From NCBI RefSeq assembly GCF_030731045.1, contig NZ_JAVALS010000016.1, positions 1 through 50,312 on the forward strand: a stretch of 50,312 bases of DNA. Reading direction: 5' to 3'. The notes beneath the pieces were generated by a model. The model had not been told where the DNA came from, did not search any database, and was given only the letters and a program-made list of their open reading frames with translations. This document shows positions 41,917-50,312 of the stretch, piece by piece; the stretch's first letter is position 1; each line of letters starts with the position of its first letter. The stretch comes from Arthrobacter horti. GTDB lineage: Bacteria > Actinomycetota > Actinomycetes > Actinomycetales > Micrococcaceae. The position numbers were made by a program, and so were the translations under genes.

Positions 41917-43311
41917 TCAGTGAGTGCTCGCGGTCTGGTGCGCGGCCTCTTCGGCGCGCACTTCGGCAATCTCCTCGTCCTCCATCGTGATGGTGAGCGG
42001 ACGGCGGAAGAAGCGGGTGATGGCCAGGAGCACGATCACACCGGCGGCCAGCCAGATCGCGCCGTACGTCAACGCGTCGGCGTGAAGGTTGACCCACAGC
42101 ACACCGGTCAGGATCATGCCGATGACCGGCAGAACGAAGTTCATGAAGATCTGCTTCGGGGTGCGGGATTCCTTCTTCTTGAAACCGAACAGGATCATGA
42201 CGGTGAGGTTCACCACCGTGAAGGCGATCAGAGCGCCGAAGTTGATCATCGAGGAGATGAACTCCAGGGAGAACGGGATCGCCAGCAGGGACACCGCGCC
42301 CACGAAGAGGATGGCGTAGAACGGGGTGCGGGTCTTCGGGTGGACGTAGCCGAAGAAACGGGAGAAGACACCGTTGCCGTTGCGGCCCATGACGTAGATC
42401 ATGCGGGACACGGAGGCGTGGGAGGACAGGCTGGACGCGACGGCGGCGGCGAGAGACGCGGAGGTGAAGAGGATCTTGAAGAACTCCCCGCCCACCTTGA
42501 GCGCCATGTCCGGCAGCGTGTCATCGGTGTTCTGGAAGCCGTCCAGCGTGGGGAAGGTCGCCTGGCTGAACCATGCGGCCACGAAGAACACGGCACCGCC
42601 GATGAGCAGGGCCAGGACGATGGCCTTGGGAACGGTGTTGGCGTCCTTGGCCTCTTCCGAGTACATGGTGATGGCGTCGAATCCGATGAAGGAGAAGCAG
42701 ACCACCGTTGCACCGGAGATCACGGCGCCCGTGTCCACGCCGTCGTGGAAGAAGGGCTGCGTGGTGAAGATGGTGCCATTGCCGGCGCCGCCTTGCAGAG
42801 CGTTCCAGGACAGAACCAGGAAGACACCGATCAGGATGACCGAGAAGATGACCAGCACGCCGTTGACCTTGGAGGTGCTGTTCATGCTCCAGAGGTTCAG
42901 CAGGGTGATGACTGCGACGTAGATGACCACCCAGATCCAGGTGGGGACGTCCGGGAAGAACGACTCCATGTAGATCCGGACGATGAGCGCGTTCACCAGC
43001 GGCAGCAGGAGGTAGTCCATGAGGGACGTCCAACCCACCAGGAAGCCGAGATTCGGGTGGATGGTCTCCGAAGCGTAGGTGTAGGCGGAACCCGAGGACG
43101 GGAACACCCGGGTCATACGGCCGTAGCTGATGGCGGTGAAGACCATGGCGACCAGTGCCACGAGGTAGGCGGTGGGGACGACGCCGTTGGTCTCCTGGGA
43201 GACGATGCCGAAGGTGTCGAAGACCGTGGTGAGCGTCATGTAGCCGATGCCGAGGCCGACGATCGACCACAGGCCGAGCGAGCGCTTGAGCCGGGGAGTG
43301 TTCTGGGACAT
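41917..43311 (-). CDS. APC-family amino acid/polyamine permease
   Basis: 464 residues with about twelve hydrophobic segments. The N-terminus LGLWSIVGLGIGYM and the FSFIGFDAITMYSEEAKDA segment in helix 6 are APC hallmarks (GxG motif and substrate-binding region). The C-terminus is charged and cytoplasmic. It is divergent from a family III CoA-transferase, so its substrate may be an amino acid, polyamine or derived acid broken down by the enzymes to the right. The exact substrate is not readable. Confidence 0.88.
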   Translation of the reverse strand: MSQNTPRLKRSLGLWSIVGLGIGYMTLTTVFDTFGIVSQETNGVVPTAYLVALVAMVFTAISYGRMTRVFPSSGSAYTYASETIHPNLGFLVGWTSLMDYLLLPLVNALIVRIYMESFFPDVPTWIWVVIYVAVITLLNLWSMNSTSKVNGVLVIFSVILIGVFLVLSWNALQGGAGNGTIFTTQPFFHDGVDTGAVISGATVVCFSFIGFDAITMYSEEAKDANTVPKAIVLALLIGGAVFFVAAWFSQATFPTLDGFQNTDDTLPDMALKVGGEFFKILFTSASLAAAVASSLSSHASVSRMIYVMGRNGNGVFSRFFGYVHPKTRTPFYAILFVGAVSLLAIPFSLEFISSMINFGALIAFTVVNLTVMILFGFKKKESRTPKQIFMNFVLPVIGMILTGVLWVNLHADALTYGAIWLAAGVIVLLAITRFFRRPLTITMEDEEIAEVRAEEAAHQTASTH

Positions 43312-43670
43312 CTGGGGAGTCTTTCTTTTGGGGAGGTCGGAGGCCCGGTGCCGGGGCCTCCGGCGGGTGTCCCGCGCCCCGCCCCGAGTGCCTCGGCCGA
43401 TGGGCCTGGCGCTCGGGGCCGGATCGCTCCGGACACCCAGTGCGGCGCATTTGTGTTCTGCGCCACATCGAGACGATAGCGCTCAATCATCTGGAAGGGA
43501 AGGATTTTTTATGAATGTCGTTCAAAAATTACGCCGGACCGCTTTTCGTGACCTCGCTTGGGTTGATTCATCTAATGCTTGTCGATTCCATCCAGAGATC
43601 TGGAGCCGCGCAGCCCCTAGGGTGTGGCCCAGGACATCACCGCGCCACGGCGCCCGACGGAAGGCCACTC
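43312..43670. other. Divergent control region, permease/CoA-transferase
   Basis: 359 bp. The permease leader contains a GC-rich hairpin (43339-43361, 8-bp stem). A sharply AT-rich patch at 43500-43585 contains the only candidate promoter elements (TTGATT near 43562 for the plus strand). A short ATG preceded by AAGGGAAGGA at about 43511 opens a frame that runs into the CoA-transferase as a shadow, so no leader gene is claimed. Confidence 0.4.
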
Positions 43671-44837
43671 ATGACCCTCGACGCCACGGCACGTCCCTTG
43701 GAAGGCCTCCTGGTGGCGGACTTCTCCCGGGTCCTCGCCGGCCCGCTGGCCAGCATGACGCTCGCGGACCTGGGCGCCCGGGTGGTCAAGGTGGAGCGGC
43801 CGGGCAGCGGGGACGACACCCGGAGCTGGGGACCGCCCTTCTCCCCCACCGGATCCACCTACTTCGAGAGCGTGAACCGCAACAAGGAATCCCTCTGCCT
43901 GGATCTCGGCGATCGGGACGACCTCGAGCTCGCCCGCGAGCTGGCCCGGCGCGCCGACGTCCTGATCGAGAACTTCAAACCCGGCGGCATGGACCGCCTG
44001 GGCCTCGGCTACGAACCTCTGGCCAGGGACAACCCCGGCCTGGTCTACGCCTCCATCACGGGATTCGGCAGCGCGGGCGGAGCCGGGCTCATGGGGTACG
44101 ACTTCGTGGTCCAGGCATTGGGCGGGCTGATGAGCATCACGGGCGAGCCGGAGGGGCAGGCGATGAAGGCCGGCGTCGCGCTGGTGGACGTGCTGACGGC
44201 CAAGGACGCGACGATCGGAATCCTCGCGGCCCTCCAGGCCCGGGAGGGCCACGGCAGGGGCGCCCGTCTGGAGGTCAACCTCCTCTCCAGCCTGCAGGGC
44301 GCGCTGGCGAACCAGGCGCAGGCGTACCTGGGTGCCGGAGTAATCCCTGGACGCATGGGCAACGACCACCCGTCGATCGCCCCGTACCAGCTTCTGACCT
44401 GCGCCGATGGCCCCCTTGCGGTCGCCTGCGGCAATGACGGCCAGTTCGGGCGCCTCACGGAAGTCCTCGGACTGCCGCTGTTGGCCACAGACGAACGCTT
44501 CGCCACGAACCGGGACCGCGTCCGGAACCGGGTGGAACTCACGGCCCGTCTTGAGGAGGCCCTCTCGCGGGACACTGCCAGGAACTGGCAGGACGCATTG
44601 GTGGGCGCCGGAGTCCCCGCCGGGCAGGTCGGCTCGATCGCCGACGGCCTGGCATACGCCGAGGAACTCGGGCTCGAGCCGTGCATCGAGGTCCGCTCCG
44701 CTGACGGCTCCGTCACCGGCCGCCAGGTCCGGCATCCGGTCACGTGGACCCCCGCGTTCCCGGCACGGACCCAGGCCCCTCCCCTTCTGGGGCAGCACAG
44801 CGAAGACCTGTGCACCTGGTTGACCGGCCCGGCCTGA
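43671..44837 (+). CDS. Family III (CaiB/BaiF) CoA-transferase
   Basis: 388 residues from the ATG at 43671 (GGAAGG upstream); a longer frame exists but begins in the AT-rich leader. LEGLLVADFSRVLAGPLASMTLADLGA is the family's N-terminal signature. The catalytic Asp is expected at 173 in ALVDVLTAKDATIGILAAL. These enzymes move CoA between acids; mammalian SUGCT, a family III member, activates glutarate with succinyl-CoA. With a GcdH-like gene nearby, glutarate is a good candidate substrate. Confidence 0.92.
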   Translation: MTLDATARPLEGLLVADFSRVLAGPLASMTLADLGARVVKVERPGSGDDTRSWGPPFSPTGSTYFESVNRNKESLCLDLGDRDDLELARELARRADVLIENFKPGGMDRLGLGYEPLARDNPGLVYASITGFGSAGGAGLMGYDFVVQALGGLMSITGEPEGQAMKAGVALVDVLTAKDATIGILAALQAREGHGRGARLEVNLLSSLQGALANQAQAYLGAGVIPGRMGNDHPSIAPYQLLTCADGPLAVACGNDGQFGRLTEVLGLPLLATDERFATNRDRVRNRVELTARLEEALSRDTARNWQDALVGAGVPAGQVGSIADGLAYAEELGLEPCIEVRSADGSVTGRQVRHPVTWTPAFPARTQAPPLLGQHSEDLCTWLTGPA

Positions 44838-44839
44838 AT

Positions 44840-46357
44840 TCAGGCTCGCCGCAGCGCGAGCCAGAGGTTCGCCGCGATGTCAGGATCGTCCGGATCCGCG
44901 TCGAGGAGACGGGCGGCGATCGCCATCCGGTGCCGCAGGGAGTTCCTGTGGATCCCCAGCTCACGCGCGGCCGATTCCCAGTGGCCCCGGTGCCGCAGGT
45001 AGACGCGCACGGTCCCGGGAAGATCCGCCCGGTCGTGGCTCCGCAGGGCCGCGATCCAGGCGTCCGCCCGAGGGTCCAGCGGGCTGAGCGGCGGGGACTG
45101 TACGGCACCCCAGGTGGCCGCCGGGAGGAACGCGCGCAGCTGCACCAGCTGCTCGGGCAGCTGCGCCAACGCGACCGGCGGGCTGAGAGCCGCACGCACG
45201 TTCTGCGTCCGGCCCTCATCGGAGTGCACGACGACGGCGCCGCCATCCCAGCCCTGTGGCACCGCAGGAGTCTGCCCGCCGTCGTCGTCGCCTTCCTCCC
45301 GCAGCAGCAGCACCAGCCGGGCGCCGTCCGCGCAGCGTGCCACCGCGACGCCCGGGCGCCCGTCAGTGTCGCGTCCCAAGGACCCGAGCAGTGCCGACGC
45401 CTCCCGTAGCGGGGTGCCCTCCGGAACGCCCTCGAGGAGTGCCAGGCGGACGCGATCGCCGGGCAGCCCGATGCCGAGCTCCTCGGCCAGGAGCCGCGCG
45501 GGTTCGGCATGCCCGCCGAGGAGCAGACGAAGCACGGCGGAGTGCAGCAGCTCTGCACGTTCCTCGGCCTCGCTGTCCTGCTGTGCCTTGAGCGAGAGAA
45601 GGACGCAGACGGTCTGGATGACCTGGCGGTCGGCACGCGTGAGCGTCCGGCCGGCACCGATCGCGAGCACACCGACGATGCGCTGGCCCACCAGGATCGG
45701 GTGCTCCACGACATCCGCTCCGTGGACCTGGAAGGTGGCGGCCGAGTGCAGGCTGCTCATCCGCAGCCGGGCCGTCTCCTGCCGGAGCAGTGGCAGGAAG
45801 GGGGCCGCGCTGGGCGGCCAGTATGTCGGTTCGCCGGCGTCCTGGGGCAGGTACGCGGCCCATCCTCCCAGCGCCTGCGCCAGGGCCCGGACCACGGACC
45901 GGAGGGCGTCAGGCCGGGTGGCCGCCCGGGCCAGGGCTGTCTGGGTGCCCAGACTGGCCACCAGATCCGACTGGCCGAGCCTGGCCACCAGGTCCCAGTA
46001 CGCCCGGGAGATGTCCATGAACGGCACCCCGTCCGGGACCACCAGGAGAGCCACGCCGGATCCCGCGCAGGCCTCCCGCAGCGCCTCCGGGACATCGTCG
46101 ATGCCCGCGCCGAGTCCCAGGCCCAGGGCGGTGATGCCGCGTGCGGCGATCCGTGAGACGTAATCCCTGGTCCGCTCACGGGTACCCCGGACGGGGATGC
46201 CCGTGGTCAGCAGCAGCTCCCCGCCTTCCAGGTAGGGGGTGGGGTCCTCCAGCTCAGAGATGTGGACTCCTGTGACGCTCTGAGCGGCCGGCGGCCTCCC
46301 GTCCAGGGTCCGGAGCCGGTCTCCCACCTGATGCTGGAGCTGAGCAAGGCTGATCAT
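44840..46357 (-). CDS. PucR/CdaR-family transcriptional regulator
   Basis: 505 residues. The N-terminal PucR domain (ISELEDPTPYLEGGELLLTTG) is followed by a GAF-like middle and a C-terminal PucR-type helix-turn-helix (LRHRGHWESAARELGIHRNSLRHRM). It is divergent from the acyl-CoA dehydrogenase gene and convergent with the CoA-transferase (2-bp gap), so it is well placed to control both. Related proteins respond to purine or amino-acid breakdown products. The ligand here is unknown. Confidence 0.9.
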   Translation of the reverse strand: MISLAQLQHQVGDRLRTLDGRPPAAQSVTGVHISELEDPTPYLEGGELLLTTGIPVRGTRERTRDYVSRIAARGITALGLGLGAGIDDVPEALREACAGSGVALLVVPDGVPFMDISRAYWDLVARLGQSDLVASLGTQTALARAATRPDALRSVVRALAQALGGWAAYLPQDAGEPTYWPPSAAPFLPLLRQETARLRMSSLHSAATFQVHGADVVEHPILVGQRIVGVLAIGAGRTLTRADRQVIQTVCVLLSLKAQQDSEAEERAELLHSAVLRLLLGGHAEPARLLAEELGIGLPGDRVRLALLEGVPEGTPLREASALLGSLGRDTDGRPGVAVARCADGARLVLLLREEGDDDGGQTPAVPQGWDGGAVVVHSDEGRTQNVRAALSPPVALAQLPEQLVQLRAFLPAATWGAVQSPPLSPLDPRADAWIAALRSHDRADLPGTVRVYLRHRGHWESAARELGIHRNSLRHRMAIAARLLDADPDDPDIAANLWLALRRA

Positions 46358-46430
46358 GGGCGCTCTCCGCGTGTCCTCCGGCGCCGCCGGGAATGGTCAT
46401 TTCAACCACAGTTGATCTCATCCAAGTCGG

Positions 46431-46440
46431 ATTGTCCAAT
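46431..46440. promoter_or_regulatory. ATTGTCCAAT dyad, candidate PucR site
   Basis: A perfect ATTG-N2-CAAT palindrome lies 33 bp before the dehydrogenase start and about 75 bp before the pucR start, in the only gap between the divergent genes. It is a candidate operator on position alone. Confidence 0.35.
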
Positions 46441-46473
46441 GTCTGTGTTCCAGCGGCTGGATAGCGTGATCCC

Positions 46474-47661
46474 ATGACCCCCGCCACACCCATCGGAGAG
46501 AACGTGAGCATCTACGACCTGGTCGACCTCGATTCCCTATTCACCCCCGAGGAGCTGGCCTTCCGTGACAGCGTCCGTGAGTTCGTGGACCGGCGCATCC
46601 GCCCTGACATCGCCCGCTGGTACGAGGACGCAGTCTTCCCCGTGGAGATCGTCCCGGAGATGGCCCGGCTGGGCCTGCTCGGCATGCACCTGAAAGGCTA
46701 CGGCTGCCCCGGACGCTCCGCCGTGGAGTACGGGCTGGCGGCGCTGGAGCTCGAGGCCGGCGACTCGGGCCTGCGCACCTTCGTCAGCGTCCAGGGCTCG
46801 CTCGCCATGAGCGCCATCCACAAGCACGGCAGCGAGGAACAGAAGAACGCCTACCTGCCGCGCATGGCGGCCGGCGAGGTCATCGGCTGCTTCGGCCTGA
46901 CCGAGCCCACTGCCGGCTCCGACCCTGGCAGCATGAAGACCTTCGCCCGCCAGGAGGGCGACGAATGGGTCATCAACGGTTCCAAGCGGTGGATCGGTCT
47001 CGCTTCGATCGCCCAGATCGCGATCATCTGGGCCATGACGGACGACGGCGTCCGCGGTTTCATCGTCCCCACGGACACCCCGGGCTTCCGGGCCACCCCC
47101 ATCGAGCCCAAGCTCTCCATGCGCGCCTCCATCCAGTGCGACATCGAGCTCGCCGAGGTCCGGCTTCCGGCCACCGCTCTCCTGCCCGGGGCCAAGGGCC
47201 TGCGCGGTCCGTTCGAATGCCTCAATGAGGCCCGCTACGGGATCGTCTGGGGCGCCATGGGCGCGGCCCGGGACAGCTACTTCGCGGCCCTCGAGTACTC
47301 CCAGGAGCGCCTCCAGTTCGGCAAGCCGCTGGCCGGCTACCAGCTGACCCAGGAGAAGCTGGTCAACATGGCTCTGGAGATCAACAAAGGCCTCCTGCTC
47401 GCCGTGCAGCTGGGCCGGCTCAAGGACGCCGGACGCCTGGAGCCGCACCAGATCTCCGTGGGCAAGCTCAACAACTGCCGCGAGGCCATCCGGATCTGCC
47501 GCGACGCTCGCACCGTGCTGGGCGGCAACGGCATCACCCTGGACCACTCCCCACTGCGCCACGCGAACAACCTGGAGTCCGTCCGCACCTACGAGGGCAC
47601 CGACGAGGTGCACACCCTGGTGCTCGGCAACCACATCACCGGCGTCCCCGCCTTCCGCTGA
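46474..47661 (+). CDS. Acyl-CoA dehydrogenase, glutaryl-CoA dehydrogenase-like
   Basis: 395 residues. It resembles human GCDH throughout, including SGLRTFVSVQGSLAM (Arg101 equivalent to the substrate-binding Arg94), GCFGLTEPTAGSDPGSM, and TYEGTDEVHTLVLGNHITG with catalytic Glu374 (equivalent to Glu370). These residues support oxidation and decarboxylation of glutaryl-CoA to crotonyl-CoA with FAD. The presence of the Arg distinguishes it from ordinary acyl-CoA dehydrogenases. The ATG is at 46474, and a GTG-based start at 46504 is less likely. Next gene after 8 bp. Confidence 0.9.
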   Translation: MTPATPIGENVSIYDLVDLDSLFTPEELAFRDSVREFVDRRIRPDIARWYEDAVFPVEIVPEMARLGLLGMHLKGYGCPGRSAVEYGLAALELEAGDSGLRTFVSVQGSLAMSAIHKHGSEEQKNAYLPRMAAGEVIGCFGLTEPTAGSDPGSMKTFARQEGDEWVINGSKRWIGLASIAQIAIIWAMTDDGVRGFIVPTDTPGFRATPIEPKLSMRASIQCDIELAEVRLPATALLPGAKGLRGPFECLNEARYGIVWGAMGAARDSYFAALEYSQERLQFGKPLAGYQLTQEKLVNMALEINKGLLLAVQLGRLKDAGRLEPHQISVGKLNNCREAIRICRDARTVLGGNGITLDHSPLRHANNLESVRTYEGTDEVHTLVLGNHITGVPAFR

Positions 47662-47669
47662 GGAGCACC

Positions 47670-49121
47670 GTGACCATCGAACTCAAGAGCCTCATCGGCG
47701 GCCGCTGGACGGAGGGGACCGGAGCGCTCCTGGAAAGCCGCAGTCCGGCAGCCCCCGGCGTCGTCGTCGCCCAGGGCCGCCAGGCCGGACCGGAGCAACT
47801 GCTCGACGCCGTCGCTGCCGCCCGCGCCGCGGCCCGTGGCTGGGCACGTACGCCCGCCCACGAGCGGGGAGCAGTGCTGCTGCGTGCCGCCGCCATCATC
47901 GAAGAGCACGCCGGAGTGTGGGGCGAAGAGCTCTCCCGCGAGGAAGGAAAGACGCTGCCCGAGGGCACCGGCGAGGTGCTCCGCGCCGCTCAGGTCCTGC
48001 GTTACCAAGCCGGCGAAGGTGACCGCGAGGCGGGCACCGTCCATCACTCCCCGCGGGCCGGGGAGCAGATCCTGGTGACGCGCAAGCCGCTCGGCGTGGT
48101 CGCAGTCGTCACGCCGTTCAACTTCCCCATTGCGATCCCGGCGTGGAAGATCGCCCCCGCACTGGTCCACGGCAACACCGTGGTCTGGAAGCCGGCCAGC
48201 ACGGTTCCGCTGCTCGCGATGCGCCTGGCGCAGGCGTTGCACGACGCCGGTCTGCCGGACGGTGTGCTCAACCTGGTGATCGGCTCCGGCGCGCTGGGCG
48301 ACGCGCTGGTGGACCACCCGGACGTCGACGGGCTGACCTTCACCGGATCGACCGGCGTCGGCCGTGCCCTGGCCGGCCGCGCCGCCGCCCGGGGCGTCCC
48401 GGTCCAAGCCGAGATGGGCGGCAAGAACGCCGCCGTCGTCCTGGCCGACGCTGACCTGGACCTCGCACTCGAACAGGTCCTGCTGGGGGCGTTCCGCTCG
48501 AGTGGGCAGAAGTGCACCGCCACGTCCCGCCTGGTGGTCGAGGAGCCCGTGGCGGACGAATTCCTGCGCCATCTGGCGGAGCGCGTCAGCGCGCTCCGCC
48601 TTGGCGATCCGCTGGAATCCGGCGTCGACCTCGGCCCGGTCATCTCCGCGACGGCCCGCGATGGCATCCTGAAAGCCGTGCGGGACGGGATCGACGACGG
48701 CGCGCGGCTGCTCTGCGGCGGCCCCGACGCCGCGGTTCCCACGGGGGGTCACTTCGTGGCGCCCACCGTGGTGGAGCTCGACGGGGAAGCACCTCTCTGG
48801 CGGGACGAACTGTTCGGCCCGGTGCTGGCCGTGCGGCGTGCGGCCACAGTCGAGGAGGCGTTCGCCCTGGCGGAGGACTCGGAGTTCGGTCTCTCGGCAG
48901 CACTGTTCACTCAGGACCTCACCCTGGCCCTGGAAGCCATGGAAGGACTCGATGTGGGCGTCCTTCACGTCAACTCGGAATCCGCCGGCGCGGATCCACA
49001 CGTTCCCTTCGGCGGGGCGAAGAAGAGTGGTTACGGGCCCAAGGAGCAGGGTCAGGCGGCGCGCGAGTTCTTCACGCACACCACCACCGTGTATCTGCGT
49101 GGCGGGAAGACACGTCCGTGA
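47670..49121 (+). CDS. NAD(P)-dependent aldehyde dehydrogenase
   Basis: 483 residues. Catalytic Cys282 (SSGQKCTATS), general base Glu248 (AEMGGKNA) and Asn151 (TPFNFPIAIPAWKIAPAL) are in place. The subfamily looks like alpha-ketoglutaric semialdehyde/2,5-dioxovalerate dehydrogenase (HVNSESAGADPHVPFGGAKKSG near the end). In this locus glutarate semialdehyde or a similar dicarboxylate semialdehyde is an equally good substrate. The GTG start follows GAGGAGC. It overlaps the next gene by four bases (GTGA). Confidence 0.9.
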   Translation: MTIELKSLIGGRWTEGTGALLESRSPAAPGVVVAQGRQAGPEQLLDAVAAARAAARGWARTPAHERGAVLLRAAAIIEEHAGVWGEELSREEGKTLPEGTGEVLRAAQVLRYQAGEGDREAGTVHHSPRAGEQILVTRKPLGVVAVVTPFNFPIAIPAWKIAPALVHGNTVVWKPASTVPLLAMRLAQALHDAGLPDGVLNLVIGSGALGDALVDHPDVDGLTFTGSTGVGRALAGRAAARGVPVQAEMGGKNAAVVLADADLDLALEQVLLGAFRSSGQKCTATSRLVVEEPVADEFLRHLAERVSALRLGDPLESGVDLGPVISATARDGILKAVRDGIDDGARLLCGGPDAAVPTGGHFVAPTVVELDGEAPLWRDELFGPVLAVRRAATVEEAFALAEDSEFGLSAALFTQDLTLALEAMEGLDVGVLHVNSESAGADPHVPFGGAKKSGYGPKEQGQAAREFFTHTTTVYLRGGKTRP

Positions 49122-49981
49122 CGGCCGGCGGACGCAGGATCCTGGTGGTCGGCGCGGGCGCCATGGGGTCTCAGATCGCGATGCTGTGCGCGCTGGCCGG
49201 CCACCGCACCGAGATCTTCGACGTCTCCGCAGACGCGTACGACGCCGCGCTGGCGGCTCTGCGCGGACGCGTCGAGCGGATGGTGGTCAAGGGGCGGCTG
49301 ACGGACGCCGAGGCTGACGAGGCATTCTCGCGGCTGGCCTTCGTGCCGCTCCTGGAGGATGGCGCCGCCACGGCAGACCTGGTCGTTGAGGCGGCCACAG
49401 AACGCCTGGACGTGAAGCGGGACATCTTCACCCGGCTCGGCGCTGCCGCGCCGGCCCATGCGGTCCTCACCACCAACTCGTCCACGCTCGCCTCCTCCCG
49501 TCTGGCGGAGGCTAGCGGACGGCCTGACCGGCTGTGCAATATGCATTTCTTCAATCCTGCGCTGCAGATGGCATGCGTGGAGGTGGTGAGGAACCCGGAG
49601 ACTTCGGATGACACGGTGGACACCGTTCTGGCGCTGGCACGCGAACTGGGAAAGCAGCCTGTCCTGGTCCAGCGGGAAGTCCCAGGGTTCATCGCGAACC
49701 GCCTCATGGGGGCAGTGCAGAAGGAGGCCCTCGCCCTGTACGCGGAGGGCGTGGCGAGCTTCGAGGACATCGACGCGACTGCCCGTGGGGCGCTGAACCA
49801 CCCGATGGGCCCCTTCGAGCTGATGGACCTGGTGGGACTGGACGTCACGCAGTTCATCGCGGAGGCGATCTTTGCCGAGACCGGCGCGCCGGAGGACGCG
49901 CCCTCTCCCCTGGTCGGCCGGCTGGTCGATCACGGAAAGCTCGGGCGGAAGTCCGGTGAAGGCTGGTACCGCTACGGCTGA
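49118..49981 (+). CDS. 3-hydroxyacyl-CoA (3-hydroxybutyryl-CoA) dehydrogenase
   Basis: 287 residues from the GTG in the overlap with the aldehyde dehydrogenase gene. The Rossmann motif is VVGAGAMGSQIA at about 9-20. TNSSTLASSRLAEASGRPD, then MHFFNPALQMACVEVV contains the catalytic His, and PGFIANRL, LNHPMGPFELMDLVGLD, then HGKLGRKSGEGWY are C-terminal hallmarks. It oxidises the 3-hydroxybutyryl-CoA that would form from crotonyl-CoA after hydration. No enoyl-CoA hydratase gene is present in the window. Confidence 0.93.
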   Translation: MTAGGRRILVVGAGAMGSQIAMLCALAGHRTEIFDVSADAYDAALAALRGRVERMVVKGRLTDAEADEAFSRLAFVPLLEDGAATADLVVEAATERLDVKRDIFTRLGAAAPAHAVLTTNSSTLASSRLAEASGRPDRLCNMHFFNPALQMACVEVVRNPETSDDTVDTVLALARELGKQPVLVQREVPGFIANRLMGAVQKEALALYAEGVASFEDIDATARGALNHPMGPFELMDLVGLDVTQFIAEAIFAETGAPEDAPSPLVGRLVDHGKLGRKSGEGWYRYG

Positions 49982-50002
49982 CGGGCCGGAATCAAAAAGC
50001 CC

Positions 50003-50050
50003 GGAATGAGGAAGGCCCTGAGATGCGCATCTCAGGGCCTTCCTCATTCC
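50003..50050 (-). terminator. 24-bp perfect palindrome with T-run on minus strand
   Basis: A perfect 48-bp palindrome with GATGCGCATC at its centre. On the minus strand it is followed by GGGCTTTTTG, so it terminates transcription arriving from the rRNA operon. It also lies 22 bp past the dehydrogenase stop and may serve that gene too. Confidence 0.8.
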
Positions 50051-50147
50051 TGGCGGACCCCCGGTTTCCGGCGGGTGCTGCCCTTCGGTGTTCGTGACGG
50101 GTCTGTGTGGCTTTGCCGGGCGGGTCGTGTTCCGGGTGTTAAATGCG

Positions 50148-50183
50148 GGAGGCCCCCGGGCGTCGTTGCCTGGGGGGCCTTCC
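50148..50183 (-). terminator. First hairpin downstream of 5S rRNA
   Basis: Arms around 50150-50157 (AGGCCCCC) and 50172-50180 (complement) pair about 15 bp past the 5S 3' end. On the minus strand the hairpin is followed by CCCGCATTTAAC, a weak T-tract. Together with the palindrome at 50003-50050 it forms a double terminator. Confidence 0.55.
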
Positions 50184-50194
50184 GTTCTAGGTTG

Positions 50195-50312
50195 TGTCCG
50201 GCGGTGTCCTACTCTCCCACACTCTCTCGGGTGCAGTACCATCGGCGCTGTGGGTCTTAGCTTCCGGGTTCGGAATGGGACCGGGCGTTTCCCCCACGCT
50301 ATGACCGCCGTA
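50195..50312 (-). rRNA. rrf: 5S ribosomal RNA, 5' end at or just beyond window edge
   Basis: On the minus strand the sequence runs TACGGCGGTCATAGCG, then GGGGGAAACGCCCGGTCCC, then CATTCCGAACCCGGAAGC, then GTGTGGGAGAGTAGGACACCGCCGG. This is a standard actinobacterial 5S rRNA with its terminal stem (GGCGG with CCGCC) and loop sequences. About one to three bases may be missing at the 5' end. The 23S and 16S genes would lie to the right of the window. Confidence 0.93.

Noticed and set aside
43511..44437. Possible leader gene starting MNVVQKLRR before the CoA-transferase
   Set aside because: It has a purine-rich upstream sequence, but the frame runs far into the CoA-transferase and becomes Arg/Pro/Gly-rich shadow sequence, so it is not a short leader peptide.

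Overview
The window is high-GC DNA from an actinobacterium, most likely a member of Micrococcales/Micrococcaceae close to Arthrobacter. The evidence is the GC-rich codon use, frequent GTG starts and GTGA/ATGA gene overlaps, a DUF6318-like lipoprotein paired with a PKD protein, and a core gene order matching the Mycobacterium tuberculosis block Rv1691-Rv1713 as I recall it.

Layout. 1-2330: insertion-sequence wreckage beside a tRNA-Pro(GGG). It holds a 296-bp IS481-type relic, then a second IS481-type relic interrupted by an apparently intact IS3-family element (671-2043), with arrays of a ~23-bp terminal motif and a partial copy of the tRNA 3' end plus terminator. 2.6-9.4 kb: accessory genes, namely a Tat-exported protein, an AT-richer island with a two-gene operon of unknown function, a TetR regulator divergent from a YhgE/DUF3533-like membrane protein, and the DUF6318/PKD pair. 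9.6-19.1 kb (minus): der, plsC, cmk, tyrA, rluB, scpB, scpA and a parA-like gene, interrupted between rluB and scpB by a plus-strand AbiEi/DUF559-like gene bracketed by two near-identical long palindromes. 19.2-29.8 kb: C4-dicarboxylate uptake (dctA with a DcuS/DcuR-type two-component pair), an SGNH lipoprotein, an Asp/Glu racemase-like gene, the methylcitrate genes prpD-prpB-prpC with a GntR regulator, and a Nudix gene. This block sits between parA and xerD. 29.9-41.7 kb (minus): xerD, Nudix, acyltransferase 3, pyrG, recN, NAD kinase, tlyA, a small conserved gene, a NagD-like HAD phosphatase and a TPR protein with a long repetitive Arg/Gly/Asp-rich N-terminus. 41.9-50 kb: an APC permease and a PucR/CdaR regulator (both minus) around a family III CoA-transferase, then a glutaryl-CoA dehydrogenase-like enzyme, an aldehyde dehydrogenase and a 3-hydroxyacyl-CoA dehydrogenase. 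The right edge holds the 3' part of an rRNA operon (5S, minus) and its terminators.

How the genes work together. The core block serves ribosome and RNA maturation (der, rluB, tlyA, rRNA), chromosome segregation and repair (scpAB, parA-like, xerD, recN), and nucleotide and cofactor supply (cmk, pyrG, nadK). The inserted block couples dicarboxylate import to propionyl-CoA disposal: PrpC condenses propionyl-CoA with oxaloacetate, PrpD dehydrates the product and PrpB releases succinate and pyruvate. The right-hand locus reads as acid or semialdehyde oxidation (ALDH), CoA activation (CoA-transferase), oxidative decarboxylation of glutaryl-CoA to crotonyl-CoA (GcdH-like) and oxidation of a 3-hydroxyacyl-CoA, which fits glutarate/lysine-type catabolism.

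The features most worth following up are the palindrome-bracketed AbiEi/DUF559 gene inside a conserved operon, the iterated IS481-end motif shared with the tRNA-Pro terminator, and the 369-bp tandem duplication in the TPR gene. No CRISPR array or recognisable prophage is present.
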